Positions 1 through 9,111 of a DNA stretch of 64,000 bases are shown in pieces. The stretch spans positions 1 through 64,000 of the forward strand of contig NZ_KZ819035.1 in the NCBI RefSeq assembly GCF_003115845.1. The letters run 5' to 3'. Position 1 is the first letter of the stretch; the number at the start of each line of letters is the position of its first letter. The notes beneath the pieces are model-generated. The model had not been told where the DNA came from. It did not search any database and saw only the letters and a list, made by a program, of their open reading frames with translations. The position numbers and the translations under genes were made by a program. This DNA is from Brenneria roseae subsp. roseae (GTDB lineage: Bacteria; Pseudomonadota; Gammaproteobacteria; Enterobacterales; Enterobacteriaceae).

Positions 1-30
1 CCCGAAGGGTGGATCATGAAATGATCCATA

Positions 31-48
31 AACTGCCAGGCATCAAAC
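31..48 (+). other. 5S-tail-like fragment in rRNA operon spacer
   Basis: The stretch reads like the usual 3' end of an enterobacterial 5S gene (aactgccaggcat) plus its trailer, but the bases before it are not 5S: they form a small perfect hairpin (ggatcat/atgatcc, 11-17 with 21-27). It is therefore a 5S-tail duplicate or spacer remnant, not the end of a normal 5S gene. It sits just upstream of tRNA-Thr in the distal part of an rRNA operon. Confidence 0.45.
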
Positions 49-58
49 ACTTAGGTGC

Positions 59-134
59 GCTGATATGGCTCAGTTGGTAGAGCGCACCCTTGGTAAGGGT
101 GAGGTCCCCAGTTCGACTCTGGGTATCAGCACCA
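59..134 (+). tRNA. thrV: tRNA-Thr (GGT anticodon)
   Basis: A complete 76-nt cloverleaf with encoded CCA. The acceptor stem is GCTGATA/TATCAGC, the anticodon stem CACCC/GGGTG and the loop TTGGTAA, giving anticodon GGT at 92-94. The T-arm carries GTTCGA. The sequence is nearly identical to E. coli thrV, which lies in the distal part of rrnD between two 5S genes. The 5S gene 35 bases downstream shows the same arrangement. The symbol is by synteny. Confidence 0.97.
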
Positions 135-169
135 GTAATTGGGTTAAAGTTTTCGGCTTAAAAAGAATT

Positions 170-289
170 TACCTGGCGGCAATAGCGCGGTGGTCCCACC
201 TGACCCCATGCCGAACTCAGCAGTGAAACGCCGTAGCGCCGATGGTAGTGTGGGGTCTCCCCATGTGAGAGTAGGGAACTGCCAGGTTT
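170..289 (+). rRNA. rrf: 5S ribosomal RNA
   Basis: A 120-nt gene aligning along its whole length with E. coli 5S rRNA. The core is essentially identical (from tagcgcggtggtcccacctg onward), and the terminal helix is formed by tacctggc at the 5' end and gccaggt at the 3' end. The 5' base change (TGCC to TACC) is compensated by the change of GGCAT to GGTTT at the 3' end, so the helix is preserved. It follows tRNA-Thr and precedes a strong terminator, so it is the last gene of an rRNA operon whose 16S and 23S lie left of the window. Confidence 0.97.
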
Positions 290-293
290 CAAT

Positions 294-335
294 AAAAGCA
301 AAAGGCCATCCTTTATCGGATGGCCTTTTGCTTTT
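294..335 (+). terminator. rRNA operon terminator
   Basis: A perfect 14-bp stem (gcaaaaggccatcc at 298-311 with its complement at 318-331), loop tttatc, flanked by A4 and T4 that extend the stem. It lies 9 nt after the 5S gene and is a typical Rho-independent terminator of an rRNA operon. Confidence 0.93.
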
Positions 336-406
336 CATGTATTTTATACCTGATCATTACCGTACCGTTCTTTTGCTGTTTTCAAACTATAACCGTCTTG
401 GAATAT

Positions 407-437
407 AAAAAAGCCCCGGAATTTCCGGGGCTTTTTT
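407..437. terminator. Bidirectional terminator between 5S and pssA
   Basis: Stem aaaaaagccccgga/tccggggctttttt with a 3-nt loop, having A6 on one side and T6 on the other, so it can act on both strands. It separates the rRNA operon (plus) from the end of pssA (minus), which stops at 455. Confidence 0.92.
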
Positions 438-454
438 ATTGTATCGCGGGAGTA

Positions 455-1810
455 TCAGAGAATTCGGCTAATCAGTCTGTCTATTCGAATACGGCGCAAG
501 CGTCGAATGAGTTTGCGGACTTTTACCGGATATTGCGCAATACTTTCCAGTTCCATATAGCTTTTGACGACCTGAGTATGGACTCTGATGCTATCCAACT
601 CTTCCTGGCGCTGCGCTAACAGAGACTGTTTGGGATCGTGAATTAATATGGCATTTTCCAGATCCAGACGCCAGGCGCGGGGGTTGAGGTTATTACCCGT
701 CAGCAACTGCCATTTATCATCTATCCACATGCCTTTCAGATGGAAGCTGTTATCACCATCTTTCCATAATCTGACCACGAGCTGCTGATCATCAATATAG
801 CGCTGTAGTCTGCTCAGGAAGCGGCGCAAGTTGATTTCATAAAGATAAGGCAATGCGCCGATGATTTTGAAGGGCTGATCTTCCGGAATATAAAAGTCAT
901 TGGCGGTCTTATCGCCAATAATGATTTCGACTTTCTTCCCTTCTCGCAGTAAACGGATAATATTCCGAACCAGCAGGGCCGGGAGATTAAAATACGGTGT
1001 GCACATCACCAGATGGCTGTCTGTGCAGTACATCAAATGGTGAATAGTTTTGTTCAGCGGGCTCTGTTTACCCAAACCAACCAGTGGCGTAACGGTCAGT
1101 TCATCGCTGGTGACATTGCAGTCGGGGGTTTTATAGGCCGTTGTGCGCAATGCCTGACGAAACTGCTTAGTCTCGTTTTTAATTTCCAGACTTCTGGGAC
1201 GATCTACGCGATCCAGACGTTGGATCGCCGGAGCCGACAGAATGGTCTGGATATACTGAGCCATGGTATCAGCCAGTAACGGGTTACGAATCACCTGATA
1301 GCGATCGTAACGATACTTGTCATGTTGATGCAGATAGACGTCGTTCAGGCTGGCGCCGCTGTATATGACGGTGTCATCAATGATGAAACCTTTCAGATGC
1401 AGCACACCTAATGCTTCGCGGGTGTTAACGGGCACACCGTAGATCGGGAACTGGATATCCGCATATTTATGTGCCATGTCGCAATACCAGTCAGCGTTGG
1501 TATTCTCTGCCGCTGCCCCTATCCGTCCACGCTGGGCACGATGCCAGTCAACCAGAATGCGGATGTCAAGTTCGGGACACTGCCGTTTAGCCTCATATAA
1601 CGCAGACAATATACCCATGCCGCCATCGTCTCGCTCAAGATACAGCGCCACCAGATAAATGCGTTTTCTGGCACTCAGAATAGCGTTTATCAGCGTTGTG
1701 CGAAAAAGTTCAGGTGTGTAAAGTGTCTGAACATCATCAGCTGTCTGAGGGATTTTTGGCAATTGTGCAAGGTGTTGTTGGTATTTATTGCGTTTAAATT
1801 TTGACAACAT
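455..1810 (-). CDS. pssA: CDP-diacylglycerol-serine O-phosphatidyltransferase (phosphatidylserine synthase)
   Basis: Makes phosphatidylserine from CDP-diacylglycerol and L-serine, the first committed step to phosphatidylethanolamine. The enterobacterial enzyme is a peripheral, ribosome-associated protein of the phospholipase D superfamily. The 451-aa product matches E. coli PssA end to end. Two HKD-type motifs are visible: HLKGFIIDD near residue 138 and HLKGMWIDD near residue 357, followed by TGNNLNPRAW. The basic C-terminus (VRKLIRRLRRIRIDRLISRIL region) is conserved. A GTG one codon upstream is in frame, but the ATG at 1810 matches the family start. The order trxC-tapT-pat-pssA is that of E. 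coli. Confidence 0.97.
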   Translation of the reverse strand: MLSKFKRNKYQQHLAQLPKIPQTADDVQTLYTPELFRTTLINAILSARKRIYLVALYLERDDGGMGILSALYEAKRQCPELDIRILVDWHRAQRGRIGAAAENTNADWYCDMAHKYADIQFPIYGVPVNTREALGVLHLKGFIIDDTVIYSGASLNDVYLHQHDKYRYDRYQVIRNPLLADTMAQYIQTILSAPAIQRLDRVDRPRSLEIKNETKQFRQALRTTAYKTPDCNVTSDELTVTPLVGLGKQSPLNKTIHHLMYCTDSHLVMCTPYFNLPALLVRNIIRLLREGKKVEIIIGDKTANDFYIPEDQPFKIIGALPYLYEINLRRFLSRLQRYIDDQQLVVRLWKDGDNSFHLKGMWIDDKWQLLTGNNLNPRAWRLDLENAILIHDPKQSLLAQRQEELDSIRVHTQVVKSYMELESIAQYPVKVRKLIRRLRRIRIDRLISRIL

Positions 1811-1977
1811 CACAGTGCGTTTCTTCTCTCATCAGTGTATGACCCTAAGGTCATCATCAAAAGTTAAGGAATAGCCGAATCGGGCGATAATACCATTACT
1901 TTCTAGCTGTTGTGAGCAAGTTTTACCATTGAGTGGCAGATCATTACCTGACGCGGGAGCTGAATCACGAAGCATGA

Positions 1978-4626
1978 TTAATTTTTCAACGGCAATTCCA
2001 GCGCCACAATGCCCTCTTCCAGTTGCACATCAATGTTAAAACCCAGTTTCTTTGCCAGCGTAATCATGCCCTGATTATGTGGCATGGTGATACCATTCAG
2101 ACGTCCCAAACCGTGAGTCTGTGCATAATGGATGAGCTTTTCCAGCAATCGCCTGCCCAAACCCAGCCCTTTTAAATCTGAGCGTACCAAAACAGCGAAT
2201 TCAGCATTGGTATTGTCGGGGTCTGAAATTGCGCGCGTTACTCCGATTATCTCCGGCCCTTCCTCTGTCTGGCGTATAGCAATAAACGCCATTTCTCGAT
2301 CGTAGTCAATCTGAGTCATATTGGCTAAGTCTTCATGATTAAATTCATTAATTTCGCTGAAATAACGGTAATAAAGGTCTTCTTTCGTCACTTTGGCAAT
2401 GAATTTACTCAGCAGGGGTTCATCTTCCGGAAGGATGGGTCGGAACAGGCAGGCGGTATTGTTTTTTAGCATCACTGTCTCTTCCAGCTCCTGCGGATAG
2501 GGGCGAATCGCCAATCTCGACTGCGGATCTCCGCTGAAAGGCTCCAGATGTAGTGTGACATCCAATAATGTAAATTCATCTCCTGAAGCAAGCAGCGGAT
2601 GAATATCCAACCGGGAGATTTCGGGGCAATCAAGAACCAGGTTGGAAACCTGTACCAGCAGACGGCTGAGTGCCGGGATATCCAAAGGCCGTAACGCACT
2701 GCTGCCGCGAATTTTACCGCCTTTGACGGCCTGTAGTACCAGATAACGCGCCAGCGTCATATTGAGCGGCGGCAGGGCGACAGCAGCTTGTTTTTCACGC
2801 CATTCAACGCCGCCTTCCCCCAGCATAATCAGCGGCCCAAATACGGGGTCCTGTTCAACCGCAATACGCAGTTCCTGAGCGCCGGCCCGGTTGGCCATCC
2901 CCTGAACCAGCAGGCCGTGAATTCTTGCCTGAGGATAGGTGCGCTTGACGCGATCGAGGATAGCGTCTGCCGCCTGCTGAACTTCTCTGGCCGTTTGCAG
3001 GTATAGCATAACCCCCTGCACTTCAGACTTATGGGGGATATCGGGGGAGCGTAGCTTGATAGCGACCGGATAACCGATTTGTTCCGCGATATGCACGGCT
3101 TCCGCACTGTCGCCGGCAATCCAGGTCGGCAGCGTATGTAAGCCGTAGGCTTGCAGGATGGGTTGAACCTCATGCGTATCCAACTGGGTGACGCCGTCTG
3201 ACAGCGCCTGATGAATCAGTTCATGAGCCTGACTGGCATTGATGGTCAGGTCCTGCGGCAGAGCCGGCGTTTCCATCAGTTGTTTTTGGTTACGGCGGTA
3301 CTCGACAATATGCATAAAGGCGGTGACGGCGCCTTCCGGCGTGCGGTAGGTAGGAATGCCTGCTTCGTTGAATAAACGCCGGGCCTCCAGCGAGGAGTAT
3401 TCACCACACCAGTTTGTCAGCAGCGTAATTCGTTTGCCACGCGGGTGCTGTTGAAACAACTTGATCAACTGTTCGGCGCTTTCGGTGCCTGGCGCCGCCG
3501 CACTGGGAGCATGAATAATCAGCAGTGCATCAACGTCGTCGCTATCCAGCAGGATTGATATCGCATCCTGATAGCGTGCCGCCGTGGCGTCATCACGCAA
3601 ATCGATCGGGTTACCTATGGTGACATACTCCGGTAACTTTTCCCGCAGCAGGTATTGAGTGGATTCGCTGAGTACGGCAAGTTTTCCTTGTCGGCTGAGT
3701 AACTGGTCCAGAGCCTGTGCGGCGGGGGAAGCCCCGTTACTGACAATCAGCAGACGTTCGCCGCGCAATGGCCGCAGGTGGCTCAGGGTTTCCACGGCTG
3801 AAAAGAGCTCATGGGTATCCCGCACCCGTAGTAGACCTGCGCGTTGAATCGCCGCATCGTAGGCGGCATCCAATCCGTGGCGCTGGCTGGTCAGTAGCCG
3901 TTGCGCCTGCTGGCTGCGCCCGCTTTTTATCACCAGAATCGGTTTGTTTCTCGAGGCGCTGCGTGCGGCCGAAAGAAAACGACGCGCATCGCTGATGTGT
4001 TCAAGATGCAGCAGAATCGCACTGGTTTTTCCATCTCGCGCCAGAAAATCGAGCAGGTCATCGACATCAATATCCAAACTGTCGCCCAGCGCGACGAAGT
4101 AGGAAAATCCGATACCTCGTTGCTGAGCCCAATCCAGAATCGTGTTGGAGACGGCGGCGGATTGGGAAATAAAGGCCAGTTTGCCTTTCATGATGGGAAC
4201 AGGAGAGAAGCTGGCATTAAATCCTTGCCAGGGAGCGAGCAGACCCAGACTGTTGGGGCCCAATAAACGCATATTGTAGCGAACTGCGCAGGCTTTCAAC
4301 TCGCTGAACTGTGACGGTGGCGCGGAAAGAATAATGACGGTTTTACAACCGCATTGTCCCAGTTCTTCCAGCAGCGTCAGGTTGCGGCTGGCGTTGGTGC
4401 AGATCACCGCCAAATCGGGCATTATTGGCAGGCTGACAACATTCGGGTAAGCCAGAACACCGCAGACGGCGCGATATTTGGGCGTAACAGGAAGCACCGG
4501 ACCGCTGAAGTTACCGTCCAGCAGGTTTCTCATCATCAGAAAACCTGCCCGTCCCGCCTTTTCCGACGCGCCTAAAACCGCTATCGACTTAGGACGCAAT
4601 AGTGCTTCCAATCCGCGCTGGCTCAT
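1978..4626 (-). CDS. pat: Peptidyl-lysine N-acetyltransferase Pat (acyl-CoA synthetase-like plus GNAT)
   Basis: Acetylates lysines of enzymes such as acetyl-CoA synthetase, using acetyl-CoA, and so links carbon metabolism to protein acetylation. The 882-aa length fits the family (E. coli PatZ/YfiQ, 886 aa). From the N-terminus there is a CoA-binding Rossmann domain (SIAVLGASEKAGRAG), a succinyl-CoA-ligase-like flavodoxin domain with LGPNSLGLLAPW, an ATP-grasp domain (about residues 480-690), and a C-terminal GNAT domain (about 720-880) with the acetyl-CoA loop KGLGLGRRLL. It follows tapT by 50 bases on the same strand, so the two are probably cotranscribed. Confidence 0.95.
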   Translation of the reverse strand: MSQRGLEALLRPKSIAVLGASEKAGRAGFLMMRNLLDGNFSGPVLPVTPKYRAVCGVLAYPNVVSLPIMPDLAVICTNASRNLTLLEELGQCGCKTVIILSAPPSQFSELKACAVRYNMRLLGPNSLGLLAPWQGFNASFSPVPIMKGKLAFISQSAAVSNTILDWAQQRGIGFSYFVALGDSLDIDVDDLLDFLARDGKTSAILLHLEHISDARRFLSAARSASRNKPILVIKSGRSQQAQRLLTSQRHGLDAAYDAAIQRAGLLRVRDTHELFSAVETLSHLRPLRGERLLIVSNGASPAAQALDQLLSRQGKLAVLSESTQYLLREKLPEYVTIGNPIDLRDDATAARYQDAISILLDSDDVDALLIIHAPSAAAPGTESAEQLIKLFQQHPRGKRITLLTNWCGEYSSLEARRLFNEAGIPTYRTPEGAVTAFMHIVEYRRNQKQLMETPALPQDLTINASQAHELIHQALSDGVTQLDTHEVQPILQAYGLHTLPTWIAGDSAEAVHIAEQIGYPVAIKLRSPDIPHKSEVQGVMLYLQTAREVQQAADAILDRVKRTYPQARIHGLLVQGMANRAGAQELRIAVEQDPVFGPLIMLGEGGVEWREKQAAVALPPLNMTLARYLVLQAVKGGKIRGSSALRPLDIPALSRLLVQVSNLVLDCPEISRLDIHPLLASGDEFTLLDVTLHLEPFSGDPQSRLAIRPYPQELEETVMLKNNTACLFRPILPEDEPLLSKFIAKVTKEDLYYRYFSEINEFNHEDLANMTQIDYDREMAFIAIRQTEEGPEIIGVTRAISDPDNTNAEFAVLVRSDLKGLGLGRRLLEKLIHYAQTHGLGRLNGITMPHNQGMITLAKKLGFNIDVQLEEGIVALELPLKN

Positions 4627-4676
4627 AAGTCACTCCTGTAGGATAAGACTATTTGATACTAAACGTTTTCCGCCAA

Positions 4677-5375
4677 TTATGCTGTGACGATGGGTAAAGT
4701 TTCCCGCAAGGTATGATGCGACTTCCCGGCCAGATAATGTTTTCTGAAACGGTCAAAGTGTGCAGATAGGCCATTTGCAGCCATGTCGTCCCCGGCTTGC
4801 GCGAGTAGGGCGATCGCAATTTCGGCGGTGCAATGCTGCCCGGCGCTGCTGGCTTCACGCAGCTGGTAGCGAGAGAGTGCATCCACATTCAGCGACAGAA
4901 TAGGCAAGGCATCCAGATAAGGGCTTTTGCGAAACATTTTGCGTGCTTCCGGCCAGGTGCCGTCCAGCAGCACAAACAAAGGCGGTTTCCCTTGGGACGG
5001 TAACTGGCGCAAGACCTGGCGTCCGCTTTCCTCGTCGTCGGCCAGAAACACCAGATAAGGTTGATAATCCGGGTTGCTCAACGCGGCCAGCAATTGCGGA
5101 TCTGGCGCTGTTCGCGACCAGAGAAAGGCCTGTGTGTCCGGTAAAATATCGGCGATTAACCGTCCGGTATTGCTTGGCTTTAGCGGTTCGGTATCAAACA
5201 TCACCAGACAAAAACGGCTGCGGGAAGTATAGGGTTGAATGGTATGGCACAGGCAGGTGGGGACCGGCAGCAGGCAGCGTTGGCAGCGCACCACGCGGCA
5301 ACCACGGGCGCGAAACGGTTTGGTTGACTGCTCAAGACGTTGCTGGCGCAGTTGAAGGACGGCGTTATTGATCAT
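4677..5375 (-). CDS. tapT: tRNA-uridine 3-(3-amino-3-carboxypropyl)transferase TapT (DTW domain)
   Basis: Transfers the aminocarboxypropyl group of SAM to uridine 47 of tRNAs (acp3U47). The 232-aa product equals the E. coli YfiP/TapT length. The DTW-domain signature appears as LLDGTWPEARKMF, followed by KSPYLDALP. An N-terminal cysteine cluster (CQRCLLPVPTCLC) is likely a zinc knuckle. It lies between trxC and pat as in E. coli. The ATG at 5375 has only a weak Shine-Dalgarno but aligns with the family N-terminus (NAVLQLR). Confidence 0.93.
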   Translation of the reverse strand: MINNAVLQLRQQRLEQSTKPFRARGCRVVRCQRCLLPVPTCLCHTIQPYTSRSRFCLVMFDTEPLKPSNTGRLIADILPDTQAFLWSRTAPDPQLLAALSNPDYQPYLVFLADDEESGRQVLRQLPSQGKPPLFVLLDGTWPEARKMFRKSPYLDALPILSLNVDALSRYQLREASSAGQHCTAEIAIALLAQAGDDMAANGLSAHFDRFRKHYLAGKSHHTLRETLPIVTA

Positions 5376-5492
5376 GAAGTTTGGGACGCTATTGAGTGTT
5401 GCCGAAAACCAGCCACATTTTTTCGGCCATTGTGGGCAAAACAGATTCAGAAGGATATCATTCTAATCGACTCAGCATCCGACCAAAAGATC

Positions 5493-5510
5493 CGGGGCCA
5501 TAATGCCCCG
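5493..5510 (-). terminator. Weak hairpin downstream of trxC
   Basis: On the minus strand cggggc/gccccg forms a 6-bp stem 16 bases after the trxC stop, followed by a short T-run (cttttgg). It may attenuate transcription from trxC into tapT. The stem is short and the U-tract poor, so the call is tentative. Confidence 0.4.
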
Positions 5511-5525
5511 AATTTCGGCTATTTT

Positions 5526-5945
5526 TTATAACGATTCATCCAGCCAGGCTTCAAAGGGAGCTTTAGGCAGGGCGCCGCCGAGAATATCCACCAGTTCCCC
5601 CTGTTTGAACAGCATCAGGGTTGGGATGCTGCGAATGCGGAAGCGGGTGCTGAGCTGTGGTTCCGACTCGGTATTCACCTTGATAAAGCGTATTTTTTCG
5701 CTGCGTTCTTGGGCGACGCTTGCAAACACGGGCGCAAAGTTGACGCAAGGTCCGCACCAGGGGGCCCAGAAATCGACAACAACCGGCAGATCGTCCTGTA
5801 GCAGTTTATCCAGCGTCGCTTCTGTCGCGTTCACGACTTCGCCTGTGAACAAGGGGTCTCCACAGCGTCCACATTTCGCGTGGTCATCGATACGTTCTTC
5901 AGCCAGGCGATTTGTTGTATGGCAGGATCCACATACCGTATTCAT
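5526..5945 (-). CDS. trxC: Thioredoxin 2 with N-terminal zinc domain
   Basis: Cytoplasmic dithiol-disulfide reductase. The 139 aa match E. coli TrxC. An N-terminal zinc-binding module has two CxxC pairs (C5/C8 and C25/C28), and the thioredoxin fold carries the active site WCGPC (C64, C67). In E. coli trxC belongs to the OxyR regulon; I do not see an obvious OxyR site in the 240 bases upstream, which hold several inverted ttg/caa segments (for example gttgcgggtaagcaac). It heads the trxC-tapT-pat-pssA series and diverges from yfiF. Confidence 0.97.
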   Translation of the reverse strand: MNTVCGSCHTTNRLAEERIDDHAKCGRCGDPLFTGEVVNATEATLDKLLQDDLPVVVDFWAPWCGPCVNFAPVFASVAQERSEKIRFIKVNTESEPQLSTRFRIRSIPTLMLFKQGELVDILGGALPKAPFEAWLDESL

Positions 5946-6186
5946 AATAAGGCCTCAGAGAAAAAGGGGCTAAAATAAAGGTGTTATTGATAAAGCATGT
6001 TGCGGGTAAGCAACGAAAGGTCAACAACATGTTACTTAATGGTGAATTAAGTATGGCGGGCAGGGGCGTGGTCAACAACGTGGTTTGCTCAATAGCTACA
6101 ATAGCTGCTGGCTTTTACGACAAGCTGGTAGCTAAGCGGGTGTACATAAGGTAATCTTCGCGCCCAGCGCGTAGGTGGAGAGAACA

Positions 6187-7347
6187 ATGAGCGATTCATT
6201 CAATAGTAAGAGCGGCAAAGTCCGTGTGATGTACGTCCGTAGCGATGATGAGGGCGATAAAGATAACAAAAACAAGCGTCCAGAAGACAAAGATCGCCGC
6301 GGTGGGAACGGCGGTGGTCGGCGCGATGGGAGTGGTTCACGGGATAAGCGTGACAAACCCCAGCATCCTCGTGATACGAATCCGCGTTATGCCCGTGAAA
6401 ACCCGTCACGTGATGGTGACTCACGTGAAAAAAGCCCGTGGGGCAAAGAGCGCAACGATCGTGGCAGCGAGCGTCCTCGCCGCCCGCGTGACGAAGGCGG
6501 TATTTCCAATGATTCCCCATGGAAAACGGTTTCTCGTGCCCCTGCCGACGAGTCTGTGCCGGATCACGGCGGCATCAGTGGTAAAAGCCAGATAGATCCC
6601 GCCCAAATCCGTCGCCAGCGTCAGGAAGAAACGCGGGTGTATGGCGAGAACGCCTGCCATGCGTTGTTCAAGAGCCGTCCGGATGCAATTGTTCGCGCGT
6701 GGTTCCTACAGGAAGTTACGCCACGCTTTCGTGAGGCGCTGCGCTGGATGGCGGCAAACCGTAAAGCCTATCACGTCGTTGAAGATGAAGAGCTGATCAA
6801 AGCATCGGGTACGGAGCACCATGGCGGCGTTTGTTTCCTGATTAAGAAGCGTCAGGGTATGGATGTGGGTGAATATCTGCAAACGGCGGGCGAAAGTGAT
6901 TGCGTGCTGGCGTTGGAAGATGTGGGTAACCCGCATAACCTCGGCGGGATCATCCGCAGTTGTGCGCATTTTGGCGTGAAAGGCGTGTTGATTCAGGATG
7001 CGGCTCAACTGGAATCGGGCGCGGCAGTTCGCACCGCTGAAGGGGGCGCTGAGTATGTTAAAGCGATCAATGCGGATGATTTCCTGTCGGTATTGGACGA
7101 ATTCCGCCGTGCGGGTTATACCATTGTGACCACCTCCAGCCATAAAGGTACGGCACTGTCGAAAACCACGTTCCCGGCCAAGACGGTGATTGTGCTGGGA
7201 CAGGAAAGCGATGGCCTGTCTGATAGCGCATGGCAACAGGGGGACGTCAATATTTCGATCGACGGCACCGGTAAGGTTGAAAGTCTGAATATTTCTGTAG
7301 CGACGGGCATTCTGCTTTCTGAATGGTGGCGGCAGAAACAGGCTTGA
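6187..7347 (+). CDS. yfiF: TrmH/SpoU-family RNA methyltransferase-like protein YfiF
   Basis: Predicted SPOUT-class 2'-O-ribose methyltransferase; the substrate of YfiF has not been established. The 386-aa protein has a long, highly charged N-terminus (about residues 1-130) rich in Arg, Asp and Gly, then the conserved block [12 protein letters not shown], a substrate-binding domain ([10 protein letters not shown]) and a C-terminal SpoU domain with [25 protein letters not shown] and [10 protein letters not shown] (the trefoil-knot motifs). The charged N-terminus is about 40 residues longer than in E. coli. The ATG at 6187 follows GGAGAGA at ideal spacing, so an in-frame GTG at 6175 is rejected. 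Confidence 0.93.
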   Translation: MSDSFNSKSGKVRVMYVRSDDEGDKDNKNKRPEDKDRRGGNGGGRRDGSGSRDKRDKPQHPRDTNPRYARENPSRDGDSREKSPWGKERNDRGSERPRRPRDEGGISNDSPWKTVSRAPADESVPDHGGISGKSQIDPAQIRRQRQEETRVYGENACHALFKSRPDAIVRAWFLQEVTPRFREALRWMAANRKAYHVVEDEELIKASGTEHHGGVCFLIKKRQGMDVGEYLQTAGESDCVLALEDVGNPHNLGGIIRSCAHFGVKGVLIQDAAQLESGAAVRTAEGGAEYVKAINADDFLSVLDEFRRAGYTIVTTSSHKGTALSKTTFPAKTVIVLGQESDGLSDSAWQQGDVNISIDGTGKVESLNISVATGILLSEWWRQKQA

Positions 7348-7382
7348 TGAAGCCATAGTAAATTTGAAGTCATAGTAAATTG

Positions 7383-7410
7383 AAGAGGCGTCCTTGGGAT
7401 GCCTCTTTTT
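7383..7410 (+). terminator. Terminator after yfiF
   Basis: Stem aagaggcgtcc/gggatgcctctt with a T5 tract, 36 bases after the yfiF stop. Between convergent yfiF and emrB. Confidence 0.8.
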
Positions 7411-7558
7411 GATCCAGCCTCGGGGCCTCGCAGAAAGTACCGCAGGTTTAGCCATGTTGGTACGGCGGTGAATCTTTGTGTCAAAGGACGACTGATCTTT
7501 TCCCCTTCAATCCGATCTGCATGACCTGTCTCCGGGGAAAATGCGTTTTATCGGCGGC

Positions 7559-9094
7559 TCAGTGCGCGCCTCCTCCTCTGCCTCCTGAGGTAAAGGGCGG
7601 GCGGGCAAACCACACCAGCACCAACAGCACCAGAAATACGCCGGCGGCGGCCCAGAATATTTCATTGGCGGAAATAATCAGCCCCTGTGCGGTAATCTCT
7701 TGCGCAATGTAGGCGGAAGCCTGAGATTGACTCATTCCCATTGCCTGTAACTGCTGATAGGTTTCCTGCGCTATCGGATTGTAAGGCGTCACCGATTCCG
7801 TCAGATGAGCATGGTGTAAGGATTCACGCTGCGTCCATAAGGTTGTGGTGATGGATGTACCGATCGAGCCTGCCAGCGTTCGGGTAAAGTTCGACAGGCT
7901 GGACGCCGCCGCCAGACGTTCAGGTGGTAATCCCGACAGCGTGATGGTCGTCAACGGCATGAAGAAACACGCCACGGCGAACCCCTGTACGAACTGCGGC
8001 CACGCAGATGCCCCAAAATCCATGCCTGGCTCAAAGGTGTAGGCGCGCCAGTAAAAACAGACGGCGTACATGATAAAGCTGAACGTGACCAGCTTGCGCA
8101 TATCCAGACGCGGCGCGAACCGGCCAATGATCGGTGACAGTACCACCGGCATTATCCCCACCGGGGCTGATGCCAGACCGGCCCAGGTGGCCGTATAGCC
8201 ATAGACCTCTTGCAGTAATTGCGGCATCAGAACGATGGCGCCGAAATAGAACATATAGGCCAGACTGATACACAAACAGCCGATGGTGAAATTACGCGAT
8301 TTGAACAGTGACAAATCCACGACCGGGTGATCGTCCGTGAGTTCCCAGACGATCAGGAAAGCCAGGGCGACGACGGCAACCACCGTCAGGACAACGATCT
8401 CGTTGGAGTTGAACCAGTCGAGCTCTTTCCCTCTGTCGAGCATCATCTGAAGGCTGCCGATACCGACAACCAACAGAGCCAGCCCAATGGTATCAATGGG
8501 TTTGATTTCTGTTTTGGTTTCCCGTCCGCGCAGGGTTTGCAGGGTGATAAGGACAACGGCGACACCGAGTGGAACGTTGATGAAGAAGATCCAGCCCCAG
8601 TGATAGTTGTCGCTGATCCATCCCCCCAGAATCGGGCCGCAGATCGGCGCCACAACCACGGTCATCGACCAGAGCGCCAGCGCAATGCTGCGCTTGGCCG
8701 GAGGATAGTTACTGAGCAACAAACTTTGTGACAAAGGGATAAGCGGTCCGGCGACAATACCTTGCAGGACACGGGCAAAAATCAGCATCTCCAGGCTGTT
8801 GGAAACACCACACAGCCAGGAGGTCAGCGCAAACAAGGCGGTGGACCAGAGAAACAGGCGAACCTCGCCGAAACGTTTGGCCAGCCAGCCGGTAATCGGA
8901 ATGGAAATCGCGTTAGCGACCCCGAACGAGGTAATCACCCAGGTGCCCTGTGAGTTAGATGCTCCCAGATTACCGGCGATAGTCGGAATGGCCACGTTGG
9001 CGATGGTGGAGTCCAGTACCTGCATGAACGTTGCCAGTGATAAGGCAACGGTCATCCAGGCCAGGCTGGCTCCCTTAAGCGGTTCTCTCGGCAC
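7559..9094 (-). CDS. emrB: Multidrug efflux MFS transporter permease subunit EmrB
   Basis: Inner-membrane proton-drug antiporter of the DHA2 family with 14 predicted membrane spans. It pairs with EmrA and an outer-membrane channel to expel hydrophobic drugs and uncouplers. At 511 aa it matches E. coli EmrB (512). Visible motifs are the DHA motif LDSTIANVAIPTIAGNLG near the start, GWLAKRFGEVRLF (motif A) and GPILGGWISDNYHWGWIFF (motif C region). It starts 17 bases after the emrA stop, so the two are translated from one message. Confidence 0.97.
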   Translation of the reverse strand: MPREPLKGASLAWMTVALSLATFMQVLDSTIANVAIPTIAGNLGASNSQGTWVITSFGVANAISIPITGWLAKRFGEVRLFLWSTALFALTSWLCGVSNSLEMLIFARVLQGIVAGPLIPLSQSLLLSNYPPAKRSIALALWSMTVVVAPICGPILGGWISDNYHWGWIFFINVPLGVAVVLITLQTLRGRETKTEIKPIDTIGLALLVVGIGSLQMMLDRGKELDWFNSNEIVVLTVVAVVALAFLIVWELTDDHPVVDLSLFKSRNFTIGCLCISLAYMFYFGAIVLMPQLLQEVYGYTATWAGLASAPVGIMPVVLSPIIGRFAPRLDMRKLVTFSFIMYAVCFYWRAYTFEPGMDFGASAWPQFVQGFAVACFFMPLTTITLSGLPPERLAAASSLSNFTRTLAGSIGTSITTTLWTQRESLHHAHLTESVTPYNPIAQETYQQLQAMGMSQSQASAYIAQEITAQGLIISANEIFWAAAGVFLVLLVLVWFARPPFTSGGRGGGAH

Positions 9095-9111
9095 GTTTAT
9101 CTCCTGACAGA

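Noticed and set aside
6706-7455. 249-codon minus-strand ORF opposite yfiF
   Set aside because: Antisense to the SpoU domain of yfiF; protein has no recognisable features.
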